Source: Paramyrothecium sp. XJ0827
Lineage: Eukaryota; Ascomycota; Sordariomycetes; Hypocreales; Stachybotryaceae
Length of the DNA stretch: 64,000 bases
NCBI GenBank assembly: GCA_020881915.1
Contig: JAJFPB010000003.1
Coordinates: 3,224,001-3,288,000, forward strand
Reading direction: 5' to 3'
The notes under the pieces were generated by a model. The model was not told the origin of the DNA. It did not search any database and saw only the letters and a program-made list of their open reading frames with translations. Below, piece by piece: positions 12,216-26,751 of this stretch; position 1 is the first letter of the stretch, and each line of letters begins with the position of its first letter. A program made the position numbers and the translations under genes.

Positions 12216-13279
12216 TCATGGCCCGCGGCCGTTTCTGGATATTTCTACGCACTTACGACGTAATATACCCGTCCTCATCTTGTTGTTTTCAGTTGCTCTG
12301 CAAGGATTCCCTGGTGGCGTTCGAAGCCTGTATATGCTAATTTTGAGCTCTCGTCTCCTACCTGCGAGGCAGAGCGGTCTCTCCTGGACTGAGCACCGGG
12401 GGTACGCCGTTTACGAGATGACCTCATGTACGCTCTCCACGACCTTTCATCCAATCACGCACAAAATTTCCGCACAGCTTTGGTCAAATCATTCTTCTTT
12501 CTTTCTTCTTCTTCTTCTTCTTCTTCTTCTTCTTCTTCTTCGACCTATGTCATTCACTGTCTTTTAGGCTTCTATTTTTTCCCCGTGTCGTTGAGATCTA
12601 CCAGTGTTAGATATACCTTATTTCAGCCCATATTTGGACTCGGCTTGGCTGAGCAAGAGCGGCTGCCTTTGTTTCTATGCGTGTTTTCTGTTCCGAAAAA
12701 CACATGAGAAGTTATGATTGATTTGGTTGGCTGGACAAATTTTTGGAAGAGGTCGGTTCTTGACCAACTCGGAATACGCGGAAGCGAAGGGTCTTTATTT
12801 TTGGTTTTTGATGTACACCATCATGTCATTGTCGTCAAAGGATGCCTGGTGCCGGGTTGATGATTGGAAGTGGATATTTTCGTGTTGTTTCTTACCCTTT
12901 CTTCTGAATGCAGTATTCATATCCCATTTGTCCTTGGTGCCGGTGCCTCGGTGAAGAAGCCAATTCTGAAGCAAGTCTAACCTGAACATGCCTGATGAAT
13001 GATGCACAGCGACGAATAACACTTTCGCGGACGGGGGTCACTACAACTGTGGAAATAGCTGGTGGTCTCAAGCAGTATTTGCTCTCTCTACTGGTTGGTC
13101 ATCACTAGAATGAGCTTCTCCTATCGGCCAATGTACCACACGAGCAGCAAAGTCAACCGTACTCATGCGCCTCGTGTCAACGGCCCTCCGTCCCATTGAA
13201 GAAAAGAAAGGCAAATCGTAACCTCGTACAACATCTGGCTCATGAAGAGCGCAAGTTTCAACCCCTGCTGGGAGCATCG
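12216..13279. other. Convergent intergenic region between tea1-like and SMC5 genes
   Basis: This stretch holds the 3' UTRs of both genes. The only notable structure is the TTC microsatellite listed separately. Short ORFs at 12718-13022 on either strand have no recognisable features. Confidence 0.6.
12502..12541 (+). repeat. (TTC)n microsatellite in the tea1-like 3' flank
   Basis: Around twelve near-perfect TTC/CTT units sit ~290 bases after the stop codon of the Tea1-like gene, probably within its 3' UTR. The homopurine/homopyrimidine tract is expected to be length-variable among isolates. Confidence 0.9.
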
Positions 13280-16860
<3,581 letters not shown>

Positions 16861-17252
16861 GTTGGCCGCAACGCTGCAGAGTAAGGACGTACTTGAGCAG
16901 CCGTGGAAAGGGTTGATTTCGATGCTCCGTCCGACGCGTCTTGCGGCGCGTTGAGCAGTGATGGCTCTTATCAGATAAGCCCGTTAGTGCCTGGGTGTGG
17001 CTGCACTCCAAGCATAAGGCAGCGGCTGTCTTGGCCCCTCGCTACGGCAGTTGTTCCGTAACTGGGGTTAACCAGTTGTTTGTTGCATGAGACATCAACT
17101 GTACCGTCTGAATTGCAACAAACCTCAGAGATGGAAATGTCCTCCGGTTCGAGGGTGGAAAAAAAGAAAGAAACTACAATGGAACAAACCCAAGGTCAAC
17201 CCCGATTTGCCTCGACGCCAGATTGCGAAGAGTCGACTGAACCAAAAACGAA
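16861..17252. other. SMC5 promoter region
   Basis: About 390 bases lie between the SMC5 start codon and the tRNA-Gly gene. No coding potential is visible. The SMC5 promoter should lie here. Confidence 0.5.
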
Positions 17253-17334
17253 TGCGTGAACTGGGAATCGAACCCAGGGCTCCCCGACGCTGCGCGGATG
17301 GCAACGGAGAATTTTACCACTAAACCATTCACGC
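17253..17334 (-). tRNA. tRNA-Gly (anticodon GCC) with short intron
   Basis: On the minus strand the gene begins GCGTGAATGG (17334 leftward). The 7-bp acceptor stem GCGTGAA pairs perfectly with TTCACGC at 17260-17254, and the discriminator is A at 17253. The D-arm TTTAGTGGTAAAA is glycine-like, and the T-arm contains GGTTCGATTCC. The anticodon stem CTCCG pairs with CGGGG (one G-U), and the loop reads TTGCCA followed by an ~11-nt insertion just after the base next to the anticodon, the standard site of eukaryotic tRNA introns. Removing it leaves 71 nt, normal for tRNA-Gly(GCC). A-box-like and B-box (GGTTCGATTCC) internal promoter elements are intact. Confidence 0.93.
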
Positions 17335-17639
17335 TTGTGGTTCGATGAAAGAGCTGAGGCTAAAACTTAATTATATTGCACGATTTCTGTGCAGATGCTT
17401 TATCCTTGTTCATCACAACTTAATTCCAACACCATACATGGTAGATATGTGCACCGGCTGTCCGCTCCACCGACTTGCTTCACTCATATCATACATTAGC
17501 ACTTCCTTCCAGTCTTAGATACATATGGTTTGCTTGCTTGGCTTCCTCGTCGTTCCCAAAGATTGTATTTGCGCAGTTCACTCGAGTGCAGCTTAGTCCA
17601 GTAGTTGTCCTTCAAATTTCCCTCTTGCACTGATTGTGC
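17335..17639. other. Short gap between tRNA-Gly and O-methyltransferase gene
   Basis: Non-coding. It contains the 3' flank of the O-methyltransferase gene and the upstream flank of the tRNA gene. Nothing else was recognised. Confidence 0.5.
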
Positions 17640-19427
17640 TCAAGCACTTCCTTCGCCGTTTGCCTTTTCAGCCCCGTCCGCGCCTTTCTTCCCTTCAACT
17701 GGCAGTGTTGACTCGGTCTCTGTCTGGGCCTCTGTAGGCTCCCAGACGGCCTCGACCACACTCATCCTGCAACCCTTCGTCCTCGTCACACCCTAGGTGG
17801 TATATGTTAGCATCCGGCGATTGCTGCTGCGAGTAAGGGCCAGCATGCATGACATACCTTGAAAACAAATCTCTCGTCCGCAGCTTTGAAAAGCTCTCGA
17901 AACTCGGCTTCCTCGCGTTCCTGTGCGTTCAGTAGTGACAGCATGACCAAGTCCATGCCTCGCATCAGCCGCTCATCCCAGGGGTTCTCGGATCCCGCTT
18001 CGCGGAGACAATGGTCGTTGATGATAACACGAGCTCCAGGCTTCATGGCTGGAACAAGGTTCTTGAGAATTTTGACCGCGTACGGCGTTGAGTAGTTGTG
18101 AATGATCCAGCGGAAGTAGTAGACTGTGGTTGTCAGTGTAATTCATAGGAGCCGCCCCCAATCGGGTAAGACGGTGACATACCATCTGCGCCTTTCACGG
18201 GCTGCTCTGTGAAGAAGTCGTGGGCCTGGAGCTCAATCCGGTTCGCGATGCTGTCGACATCGCTAATGGGCTTCGGTGCGCTGTCCACCGTTTTTTGGAG
18301 GTCCTGCACGACAAATTTCATCTTGTCCCATTTCTTAGCCAGGTCAACGCACACGAACCCATGGCTTCCGCCAACATCGACAAAGGTCCCTTCCTTCTCG
18401 TTGATCTCTGAAAAGTCGTAGTTGTCCACGAAATAGGCGACCTCGTATCCTTCACCACCAGTCAAGCTGACCATGGCCTGACCCATGCGTTTCGCCCTTG
18501 CGGGGTCCTTACCAAAGGTTGCAAACATGGGCTCCTTATCAACAGTGTCAAAGGCAAAGTTGAATCCAGTGCGTGTCAATGACGTAGCTTCTGGGTGAGT
18601 CTTGATAGCTTTGATGACGTTTGCGGCCGCGGGGAAGATGTCTTCACTGTTGAAGCCTACCCAGGCCTGCAAAGCCTCATCTTCAGCGAGCAGACGAGAC
18701 GCTGCGGTATGAGCAATGACACCGTGGGAGGGTTCGCAGAAGATTTGTTTAGTCATGGCATAGCGCAGAACCCGGGCCAGGTTGATGGGGTCCAGGGAGG
18801 TCTTCTGTTGGAGCTCTGCGAGCGATATGGTGGCATCCACGGGCACCAATTTCGCTAGGAAGTGTTAATAATGTCCTTGTTTGTGGCCTTTCCCCTACAC
18901 GACATACCGATGCCATAATGGTTGATAAGTTGCAGGCTCAGGCTGTCCAGAAACTGCGAAGAAAGTGAGTCACGAGCAGGGACGACGTGTTTGGGTGATG
19001 TACTTACACTCCACGCTTGCCAGCGAATGCCCTCACGGGGCCCTCGAACCAGGCTCTCCAGCTCCGCAGTCGCATACATGATTTCCTGGCGGATGTTCTG
19101 GATATGCTCCGGTAGACCATGGAAATCGCTCGGGTCGTTTGGCCCGAAACCAGAGTCCGGCAATCCGTTGGCTCTCAAGTAAGACTCGAGTTTTTGCGTG
19201 TCGGCGCTGATCTTGTCCGCAAGGACGGCCATTCTCGAGGGGCCCAAGACTTTGGGCTCACCATCGGTGGCATCCTGCTTGGTCACGGTCTCTTGCTTTA
19301 GGGACAGCAGCTGCGAGAAGCCGGACATGGATCGGCGGTTTTGTTTCTTGTGCTCAGCATCAGGCTGACTTTGTGTGGTAGAAGATGGGGCCTGCTGGCC
19401 AAACCAAGAGGAAAATCTCTTCTTCAT
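17640..19427 (-). CDS. Class I SAM-dependent O-methyltransferase (sterigmatocystin 8-O-MT-like)
   Basis: Model (minus): exons 19427-19008, 18953-18908, 18854-18183, 18123-17858 and 17792-17640, in phase, 518 residues. I chose ATG 19427 because the frame further upstream opens only at TTG. Residues ~1-90 are a Ser/Gln-rich extension. An N-terminal winged-helix-like dimerisation region follows. The catalytic domain has SAM motif I VDVGGSHG (~314-321), a post-motif aspartate (QDLQKTV), IIHNY where plant and fungal O-methyltransferases carry the catalytic His (HDW), and ALKPG-like AMKPGARVIINDH. The last exon adds an acidic, low-complexity tail. Fungal members methylate hydroxyls of aromatic secondary metabolites; the substrate here cannot be inferred. 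It is tandem with a LaeA-like gene. No polyketide or peptide synthase is in the window. Confidence 0.88.
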
Positions 19428-20681
19428 TGCGAATAGCTCCAATGGCCAGGTTTAATGCAGACGGTGGCACAGAGCACGAAAAATGATGTGAGAAGTGCAA
19501 ATTGTGTTTGGGACGCAGTGCGAGCCTCCTTTAACTTAGACGAGGGCCAACACCAACCGACCCGGGGGTGCCGGGAAATCAGGAGTAAAAGGCGCCACTA
19601 GATCCCAGATGCTTGCTACGTAAGGGTGCAGCACCGCAGAGGTGAAAGCTAATGCTCAATCCCTGAATAGGGAGGTGGGGAGGTTTGGTTGACCAGGTCC
19701 TGGCATCCCGAGGCTACGGAAACAGTTTCACTGACCGGTGGGACAAGGGTGAGACCTTTTGGGGGAAAGGGGGGTGAGCATCTGAGATCCGGGATGGATG
19801 AATTTACCAGCAGTCGGGTTCCTGGGACAAGGGAGAAAGGAAGGAGAAGGGAGGGGAAGAGCTGCCGGGGAAAGAAATGAGATGGCTTGATCCATGCAAG
19901 CTCTAACTACAAGTCGAGTGTCCCCAAGGCGATACATAACATCTTGGCTGCTTCTTGCGACGCAATCATATGACGAGGGTGTGTGGACGTTCCGGCTCCT
20001 GGGACCTTTCTTGCGTTGCGGGTAAACTGCCGCGCATGGGTTGGCAATATTGGCTTGACTGATTCGCGAATGGCTGCAAGCCACGCCTCATGCAGCCATT
20101 TGATTAGCCAAGACATCCTACCTGCTAATCCTTGGTCAGGAGTCGACGTATTCGGCCATGTTGGTCGCCAACCAACAGCGGGAGACAGAGGTGGGAACGG
20201 GAACAGAGAACATGGATCTTGGTCGAGCCGTGCTGTATGTGTTGCATGTGCTTTTTGCATGGGCGAAAAGAGGCTAGTGGTAGGGGAGAACGCTAGCGGG
20301 GGGTGGTGGTGTCGTTCCGTACCGTACCGTGGTTAGAATGCCGGCGATCGCCCCCAAACGGCACCGGCCCATTCCTTGCACCTCAGCTTCTCAGCCCCTC
20401 CAAGACGTGCTGTCAGCTACCCTCGTCTCTTCAGCGCTGCTATGCCCGTAGCTAAACAAGGTACCTTATCACAGAGAATCCTCACGGGGTGTGGCATACG
20501 AGCTGTCTGTAGAACTTCATTTTAGCGCCTTTTCCTACGCCTTCTCGGCATGTGGCTTCCCTGTTATTTATTACAGCTACCGTTTCGCAGTCATTTTGCA
20601 AAAGTGCTCGTACTCGGTGCTCCCCCAACACCTTCATTAAATCTAATGTCCTAGCCCCTCCATCTGCTCTGGCCTCCTGGC
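19428..20681. other. Intergenic region between the two minus-strand methyltransferase genes
   Basis: About 1.25 kb containing the O-methyltransferase promoter and the LaeA-like gene 3' flank. It is G-rich around 19670-19880. A CCGTACCGTACCGTGG run occurs near 20318-20333 and AAGGTACCTT near 20459-20468. ORFs here are short and overlap on both strands. No RNA gene was seen. Confidence 0.5.
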
Positions 20682-22227
20682 TCACGACGAACCCACCGGC
20701 GGCTTCTGCCCATATATAATGCGCAATCGCATGTACATCTGGAGCGGGTTGCATTCCAGATATGCTTTGCGCACACTTACGAGAAACGCCTCCACGTCGG
20801 CAAAGCTCCACTTCAAGCCTCGCGTGATCGGCCCCAAAGCTATCGCCTGAATACCATCCATCAGAATCGTGCGCCAGTACAAACCTACCGTCTTCAGAAC
20901 CTTGTTCTTGGGCCAAGTCCCAATAGGAATGTGGAGTGTCCGCTCCGTGACGTTGATGAACCCAGCTTCCCGCATCATGTCACCAAGCTTACCCCCCGCC
21001 GAGATGTGGAAGTCTATGCCGAGCGCGTTGAGGCCATCAGTAACCCGAGCCCAGTACTGGGCGACGGCGTTGTCTTTGGGAATGCCGCCTGGCCGGGCCG
21101 TCAATGGGCTGTGATAGACTTCTTGCAGCTCCATCCATCCACCCGGTTTAAGGTGTCTTCAGTCGCGAGTCAGCTAACGGCGTCGTAATGGCAGTTTGAG
21201 TGTGGTACCAAACTTACTCAAAGCACCGGCGGAACAAGCGCATCCAGTTCTTGATGCCCATGACCGTATGGCGCGTATGTATGTAGTCAAAGTGGTTCCG
21301 TGGGTGCAACCATGGTGATTCCACATCGTCTACCAAGAATTGAACGTTTGGCGGAAGCCAGTCAGGCTGGATTGGCGACAGGTCGACGCCAAGGACATTG
21401 GCACTTCGGAACTGATCGCCCACTGCAAAGCGCGCAGATGCAATTAGTTGTCGGTTCCGCGTCATGTTACGTGCAGGGAAGACGGCAAACTTACTCTCAA
21501 TGGCCCAGATCCCGGTTCCTGTGCCCATATCAAGTATTTCCTGGGGGTGCTCCCCTATGGGAGCGAAATGCAGCTTCTGCTTGCACAGCAGCTTCATCAT
21601 GGCATGCTTCATGTCCTCACGCTCCTGCTCTGGGTCGTCGTTTGGGAAGTTGTATTGGCCCTCGCGGAATCTGTGGTACCGCCTCCCGTTCTCGTACATG
21701 TAGTCCCGGATAGATGACGAAATGGAGGAAGTGCCCTCGTTGTGAACATCACTTTCATACCCGCCGTCTGAGGTCGTGTCTGTGGTGGTGAGGCTAGCGT
21801 CGTCGGTATCAGCAACGATGGATGCCTCGGCTTGTAACAGAGCTTCCTGGGAGATGGTCTCTTGCTCAGATGGAGGCATAGCAGGAAAGAGTTCCGTTCC
21901 GTTGGGATGTGTTAATGGCGCTGTGATAGTAGGCTCGTTGTGACTCTCCGCATGGCTTTGCCCTTTGCCCTTGTCATACGCCGACACATTCCCACCAACC
22001 TGGTCCTGCTCTTTCATAGGCGTAACAGCTTGGCTGTATGAGGCAGAGGACTCGCCGGCTTTGCCATGCCCATGAGGTTTGTTTTCTTCCTCAACAGGAT
22101 GCATAATCAGGCCGAAGTCAAAGGCCGAATGCACCGGTTTCGTATTTTCAGGTTGCGCGGCTCCCTCGGAGGATGGAGCCTTGACGGCATTGTTGGCGGC
22201 CGCCGCCCCGTCCATAGCTTCAGGCAT
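20682..22227 (-). CDS. LaeA-like (TAM-domain) methyltransferase
   Basis: Model (minus): exons 22227-21495, 21422-21218 and 21156-20682, in phase, 470 residues. The first ~170 residues are disordered and acidic, with Ser/Thr/Asp runs. The core starts near RDYMYENGRRYH (~174), a motif shared by LaeA and related proteins. SAM motif I is DMGTGTG (~233-239) followed by IWAIEMGD across the first splice junction. VDLSPIQPDWLPPN and FDYIHTRH are also typical, as is FEHLKPGGWMELQE across the second junction. LaeA itself is a nuclear velvet-complex regulator, but genomes carry many paralogues (Llm, VipC/VapB) with other roles. This copy cannot be called LaeA proper without a phylogeny. Its 5' end faces the divergent gene at 23692. 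Confidence 0.88.
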
Positions 22228-23691
22228 TCCTCTTCACGCGTTGAATGAGATGGCTCGCAGTCCCCCTGGGAATCTGCTCGAGGTTTCCGCAACGAACGAC
22301 CTCAAGCGATCGGGCTGGTGTAGCTGAGGAATGTGGCTGCCCTTAGAAATTGAGGATGTGTAAGCGAGGCTTTGGTCTGAAAGCCCCAATTTGGCTTGTT
22401 GCCAGTGAATGGCGCTGGACCAAAGCCAGCGGGCCAGGATCGATTTTAATCCAGCGCGGAGCCTGGAGTCTCAGATTCGTCCTAACGCACCTGTGAGAGC
22501 GGGCGAATACTTACAAAGGTTGAGCTTTGTTTTCAGCCCGCGGCAACGAGGAGGGTCTTCGCCAGTAAGGGGGTGGTAGGCAGAGCGTCTCAATTGTTTG
22601 GCCACGGCCACGCAGAGGTTCAGGAAGTCAGGATCCGCTGCGAGGTTTCCATTGAAGCACCGGAGGAACTGGGGAGAGCCAGCGTTGAGGTAGGAAGGTA
22701 GGTAAGTAAGGACTGGATTGATCTTGGGGTGCATTTCGAGATGGGGACGCAATCCATTTTTTACGTCCAGTGAAAGCAGGGACTGTACTCTGTACAGTAT
22801 GTCCCGTGCAGGCATGTGATACAAAATAGGGCCGCCAAGGTCAGTTTACAGTAGGTAGGTAGCAATGAGACTCGGACCAGCACCAGCACCAGCACCACGC
22901 CCCGTCTTCTGTTCCTCACCTATCCAAATGGACCGTGCAAGCCTTGTCAAACCGCGCACGACCTCCATCACAGGCAAATGGTCATCAGAGAATGCCCGCG
23001 TGAACTGCCATTTGAAATTGAGGCGTACCCCTTACCGGAACATGCTCTGAAGCGGTCACTGCTCATACTGTACGGTGGCTTCTTGAGATGTTACCGTTGC
23101 ATAGCGCTACAGTATGGAGTTAATTGGGAGGTGCAGGCGGCACGGTACCGGCACCACTTTATGATATAGGACGAATGGAAAGGCGACTACTCTGTATGGC
23201 TGAGGGATATGTCAAGGATCCCATGCTCGCATCTGCAGCCATCGGCACTTGCGCAATGACTTTGTTCGAGACTTTGGGGTCGAGTCAAGTGACGGGCGCG
23301 GTCAACTAGACTTATCAGGGCCGAAGTCTACCTCAGACCATCTACCACGAGGAACAGATCAGACCGGGCCTCCGCATTCCTTTCGCTACTTCGTTGACAG
23401 GCAAAGCACGCCGAGAGCGGAGACACACGCGAGATCCGGGGGGGATGGGGGGGGGGTCTGAGGACTGCTGCAGGCCTAGGCTCGACCTTGGGTTCCGTTC
23501 CAGCGTCCTGCTCCACCAAACTGGCCTGCCACACAAACAGCAGGCCTCTAGTGCAGTCTCCCACGTCATTTTTGCTGCCAGTTCGGAAGCTCCAAGTGCC
23601 ACGTCTGCTTCAAGGTCTCAGTGCGAGCCCCCTGCGCTGGCCCGTGTCTTGTCTTTCTTGTTTCCTCCTGTTGCTGGTTTCGTCTTTGGCC
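22228..23691. promoter_or_regulatory. Divergent promoter region between two methyltransferase-fold genes
   Basis: About 1.46 kb separates the LaeA-like gene (-) and the gene at 23692 (+). No convincing ORF is visible. Notable sequence: a (CAGCAC)n-like run near 22878-22899, GTAGGTAGG words near 22690 and 22852-22862, and a G run near 23436-23456. The region probably contains promoters for both genes; shared control is possible but not shown. Confidence 0.45.
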
Positions 23692-24929
23692 ATGCCGCGA
23701 GAGCCACCTCGAACGACCTACTGCGTCGGCGGACCAGCCTTTATTCCGGCTGAGGCGTCCGCGGATAAGGCGCGCCACAAGCTCATCCAGGAGCTTTTGA
23801 CTCAGAACGACCTCTACAATGCGAGCCGGGCACTATTCGGGCTCCCCGAAAATGACACTTACACCTACTATGCGATGGCCGAGGTGAAACTTCGGGAAGT
23901 CCAGCATGTTGTCGAGCTAGGAGGCGTCAATGGCCTGCATGCCTGGTATCGCAATGAGGATCGCTCAGTCGTAAGTCATGAACCAGCCCTAGCGCCTGCC
24001 TGCAGTTTCGTTACCTGTTGTGGGCGGCTTATACGATAGTTGTGCAGAAAGACCCTCCTGCACAGGCAGATGTCGAGGCATACATCTCCATCTTTAGTTC
24101 CACAACAGCTACGCCGGCAGCCCTCAAGAATTTCGGCGTCAATGCAAAGAAGGCATCTATCCGCTCCGAGGTGGCCGCTCGTCTCACTGGCAAAAGGTAT
24201 CTGCACCCTGCCCTGGCCTCCAAACTGACCGTGGCCAAATCCAAATCACCGCCGTACAATCCTTACTATGACTTTTGGGCATGGTCTTGCAAGGCGCTGG
24301 AATGGTGCGGGCCATGCGAATCTTCCGAACGAGCATCCACGAGTCATCATGTCCTGCCAATCTTCATGCATCACTTTGGTTGCGCAACACCGTCTCACGA
24401 GAGCCTGCAAATCCTGAAGGTTCTGGCAGATGGGCGACCATTCGTTGACATGGGTTCTGGAGGAGCGTACTGGACTTATATGCTCCGTTGTTATGGTCTG
24501 ACCGTGCACGCCGTGGACAACATGCAGAGCGAGTGGCGCGTGGTCTGGGTAAATGATACTGTCATTGAGGATGGCGCGCAGTGGCTCAAGAAGCACCAAT
24601 ATGGCAAGGACATGGTGCTTCTCATGGTGTATCCTGTGGTAGGAGGCGGACCAGGGACTGGAGCTGAGGGTGCCTTCACGCGAAACCTGGTCAATAACTA
24701 CCAGGGAGATACCATTGCGGTGGTGGGCACACAAAACAGGAACGGATACACAGGGTTCAAGAGCATGACCATGGATGAGTATATGGAAAGGGAACACAAG
24801 CAGTGGACGAGGGTGGTACAAATACCATTGCCCAGTTTTGCCGGGAAGGACGAGGCCCTATACGTCTTCCAACGAGGCGAAAGGGCGCCCAAGAGGATCG
24901 AGGGCTCTGCGGAGCCTCAAGCATCGTGA
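23692..24929 (+). CDS. SAM-dependent methyltransferase-like protein of unknown substrate
   Basis: Model: exon 1 23692-23970, intron 23971-24047 (GTAAGT...GTGCAG), exon 2 24048-24929, 386 residues. ATG 23692 was chosen because the in-frame sequence upstream lacks protein-like character. The N-terminal half is helical (KARHKLIQELLTQ, NASRALFGLPEN). Residues ~240-350 look like a Rossmann methyltransferase core: FVDMGSGGAYWTYML resembles SAM motif I (D-x-G-x-G) and is followed by a strand ending in HAVDN, whose acidic residue would hold the ribose. MVLLMVYPVVGGG and GDTIAVVGTQNRNGYTGF would be later strands. No catalytic-class motif is recognised, so the reaction is unknown. Context: divergent from a LaeA-like methyltransferase, two genes from an O-methyltransferase. 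Confidence 0.72.
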
Positions 24930-26751
24930 TGAGTGACCCCAAGGTACAGGGGGGATCTCATGAAGAAAGTCTTTGGACTGCAGCACGCGAAACCCCGAGG
25001 CTACCCAAGGGCCTGCCCAAGTTTTGCTCGTGTCACAGCGTATCAGCAGTGAGTGACATCCATGGTGCTCCAGGGGAGAAGCGATGGTACAAGGTTGTTG
25101 CCAAAGAATACATGCGTACTCAACAGCCTCCCTGCAATCGGAAAAAAAAAAAATGTTTCCGCAGCCTTTTGTACGCCCCGGGCTGCAGAGCCGCAATTCT
25201 GCTTTGAACCCCGTCGGTTAAACGAGTGAACAGCCAAGGCTTATGTGGAATATTCGTTTCGACACGCAACGTAATGGCTCTTTCCGCTGTCGGCCAAGAA
25301 ATAAAGGCAATGCGGCACCGCGCCATGGCCGGACTCGTTTGCATGAAGCGTCGTCGGTCTTTCAGACGATGGCGGATTTGTGAGCGGAGGACGGTATGCA
25401 GGTCAGACATGGACACTTCCCTCATCTCCACCAGCACATGGATGATCGTCCTAGTCACTGCTTCGGTCAGGCCGGGAAGTCCCACCACCACGCATTCTCA
25501 ACAGTCCGTAGGCGGGACCAGAGACATCCAGGGCGAATAAGAGGAGGCTGAAGTCTCCGGAAGGAGAGTTGCCAATGCAGGCTTGCGTGCGCACATCCAA
25601 CTCAGCCTGTTGAAACTCGACAGTCAATTGTGACAAATGACAACTGTATGAGAGATGCCGTGGGAAGCAGTGGTTACTCGAGCCCGCTCCAGAGCCTCCG
25701 CGCAGCTCGGTGAGATGAAATGGAAGATGGATGCCTACAATTCCTTAGTTCGAGGTACTATATTACAGCTGGGTGCATCGACGCATCAAGAGGTACCTTA
25801 TGGTAAGGCAAGGTCCGTAGTCTATGGATTGCTACCAAAGCCACTATCCGCCCAGTTGGATGAGACATGCCAGCGATTGGCTCCGCTGCAGGCCAGCAAG
25901 CCACCAACAGAGACAATTAGCTACCACACCGCGTCTCAATGCGATTGGTCGGAACTTGCCTACAGCTCATCGCCATCGCCTTTGGTATGCCGCTTGCCAC
26001 AAGACGCTCGGGTGCGTGCCGCACGCAACTTGCCGTGTGTTTGTGAGCCAAGCTGTGCTGCCCTGCAGAGGCAAGCGTCATCGACTGATTGATGGACAGG
26101 CAATCATTGAATGATGTGCATTGTTCTGAGACCTGGCCGCTTTTCGGTGGCTTGTTCTGTGGACAAGGATCTCCGATCAGCCCACTCCCTCACGCACCCA
26201 CCCCCAGCACCCAGCCCACCCGTGAAGAATGGGCTCCAGCCTCCAGCTGCTGGTCCTGGTCCTGGTCCTGGCCCTGGTCCACAGTGGGTTTACTTTCCCA
26301 TGGCTATGGCCGTTGCCAATGCCCATTGCCTGGCCTACCCCTCCTAGACGCTGATGCTAATTCAGGTACTGGCCGAGAGCCTCCTCGACGACCCCTCCCC
26401 GCCCCTCCATTGCACTGCATGTGAGGGTTGGGTTGGTAGGTAGACTATACCTCGAGTGTAAGGCAAGGTATAGGTGAGGTAAGGCAAGGAAGCGGACATG
26501 GGAAAGGTACCGTAAGCTACAGGCACAAGGTCGAATCAGGTGCACGCTGAGGGCCCCTGCACTTCTTGCTATTCTTCATCCTTCTTCGCCCTCTCTTCAT
26601 CCTCCATCCTTCTCTTTTTCTTCATTTCTTCTGTGCGCATGGCATCCTTCCCGCCATCGTCTTGCGCCTGAAGCCGTCAACCAAGGCCCCCATTTGTTTT
26701 GCTACTCGAAATCGCCCCGCAGCAGCATCTTAATCAGCTCCCCACCTCACA
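24930..26751. other. Intergenic region upstream of the annexin gene
   Basis: No gene recognised. An ORF at 25655-26092 (145 codons) has no family features. A poly-A run lies near 25141-25153, GAGGTACCTTA near 25789-25799, and a (GGTCCT)n hexamer run at ~26251-26281. Another patch of AGGTA/TAGGT words is at ~26440-26515. From ~26565 to 26660 the sequence is strongly C/T-rich, as expected for the leader of the annexin gene. Confidence 0.55.
26251..26281 (+). repeat. (TGGTCC)n hexanucleotide repeat
   Basis: About five imperfect units of TGGTCC/TGGCCC in the intergenic region before the annexin gene. A similar CCTGGT run occurs at ~57920-57945. Not part of a supported gene. Confidence 0.8.

Noticed and set aside
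23488..23691. Upstream in-frame start at 23488 for the methyltransferase-like gene
   Set aside because: The added ~68 residues read like non-coding, Leu/Ser/Cys-rich sequence; ATG 23692 begins the protein-like region.
17640..24929. Complete secondary-metabolite biosynthetic cluster
   Set aside because: No core synthase, P450, transporter or cluster transcription factor is present, only methyltransferase-type genes.
25655..26092. 145-codon plus-strand ORF
   Set aside because: No conserved pattern, two frames equally open, and AGGTACCT words lie inside it; judged spurious.
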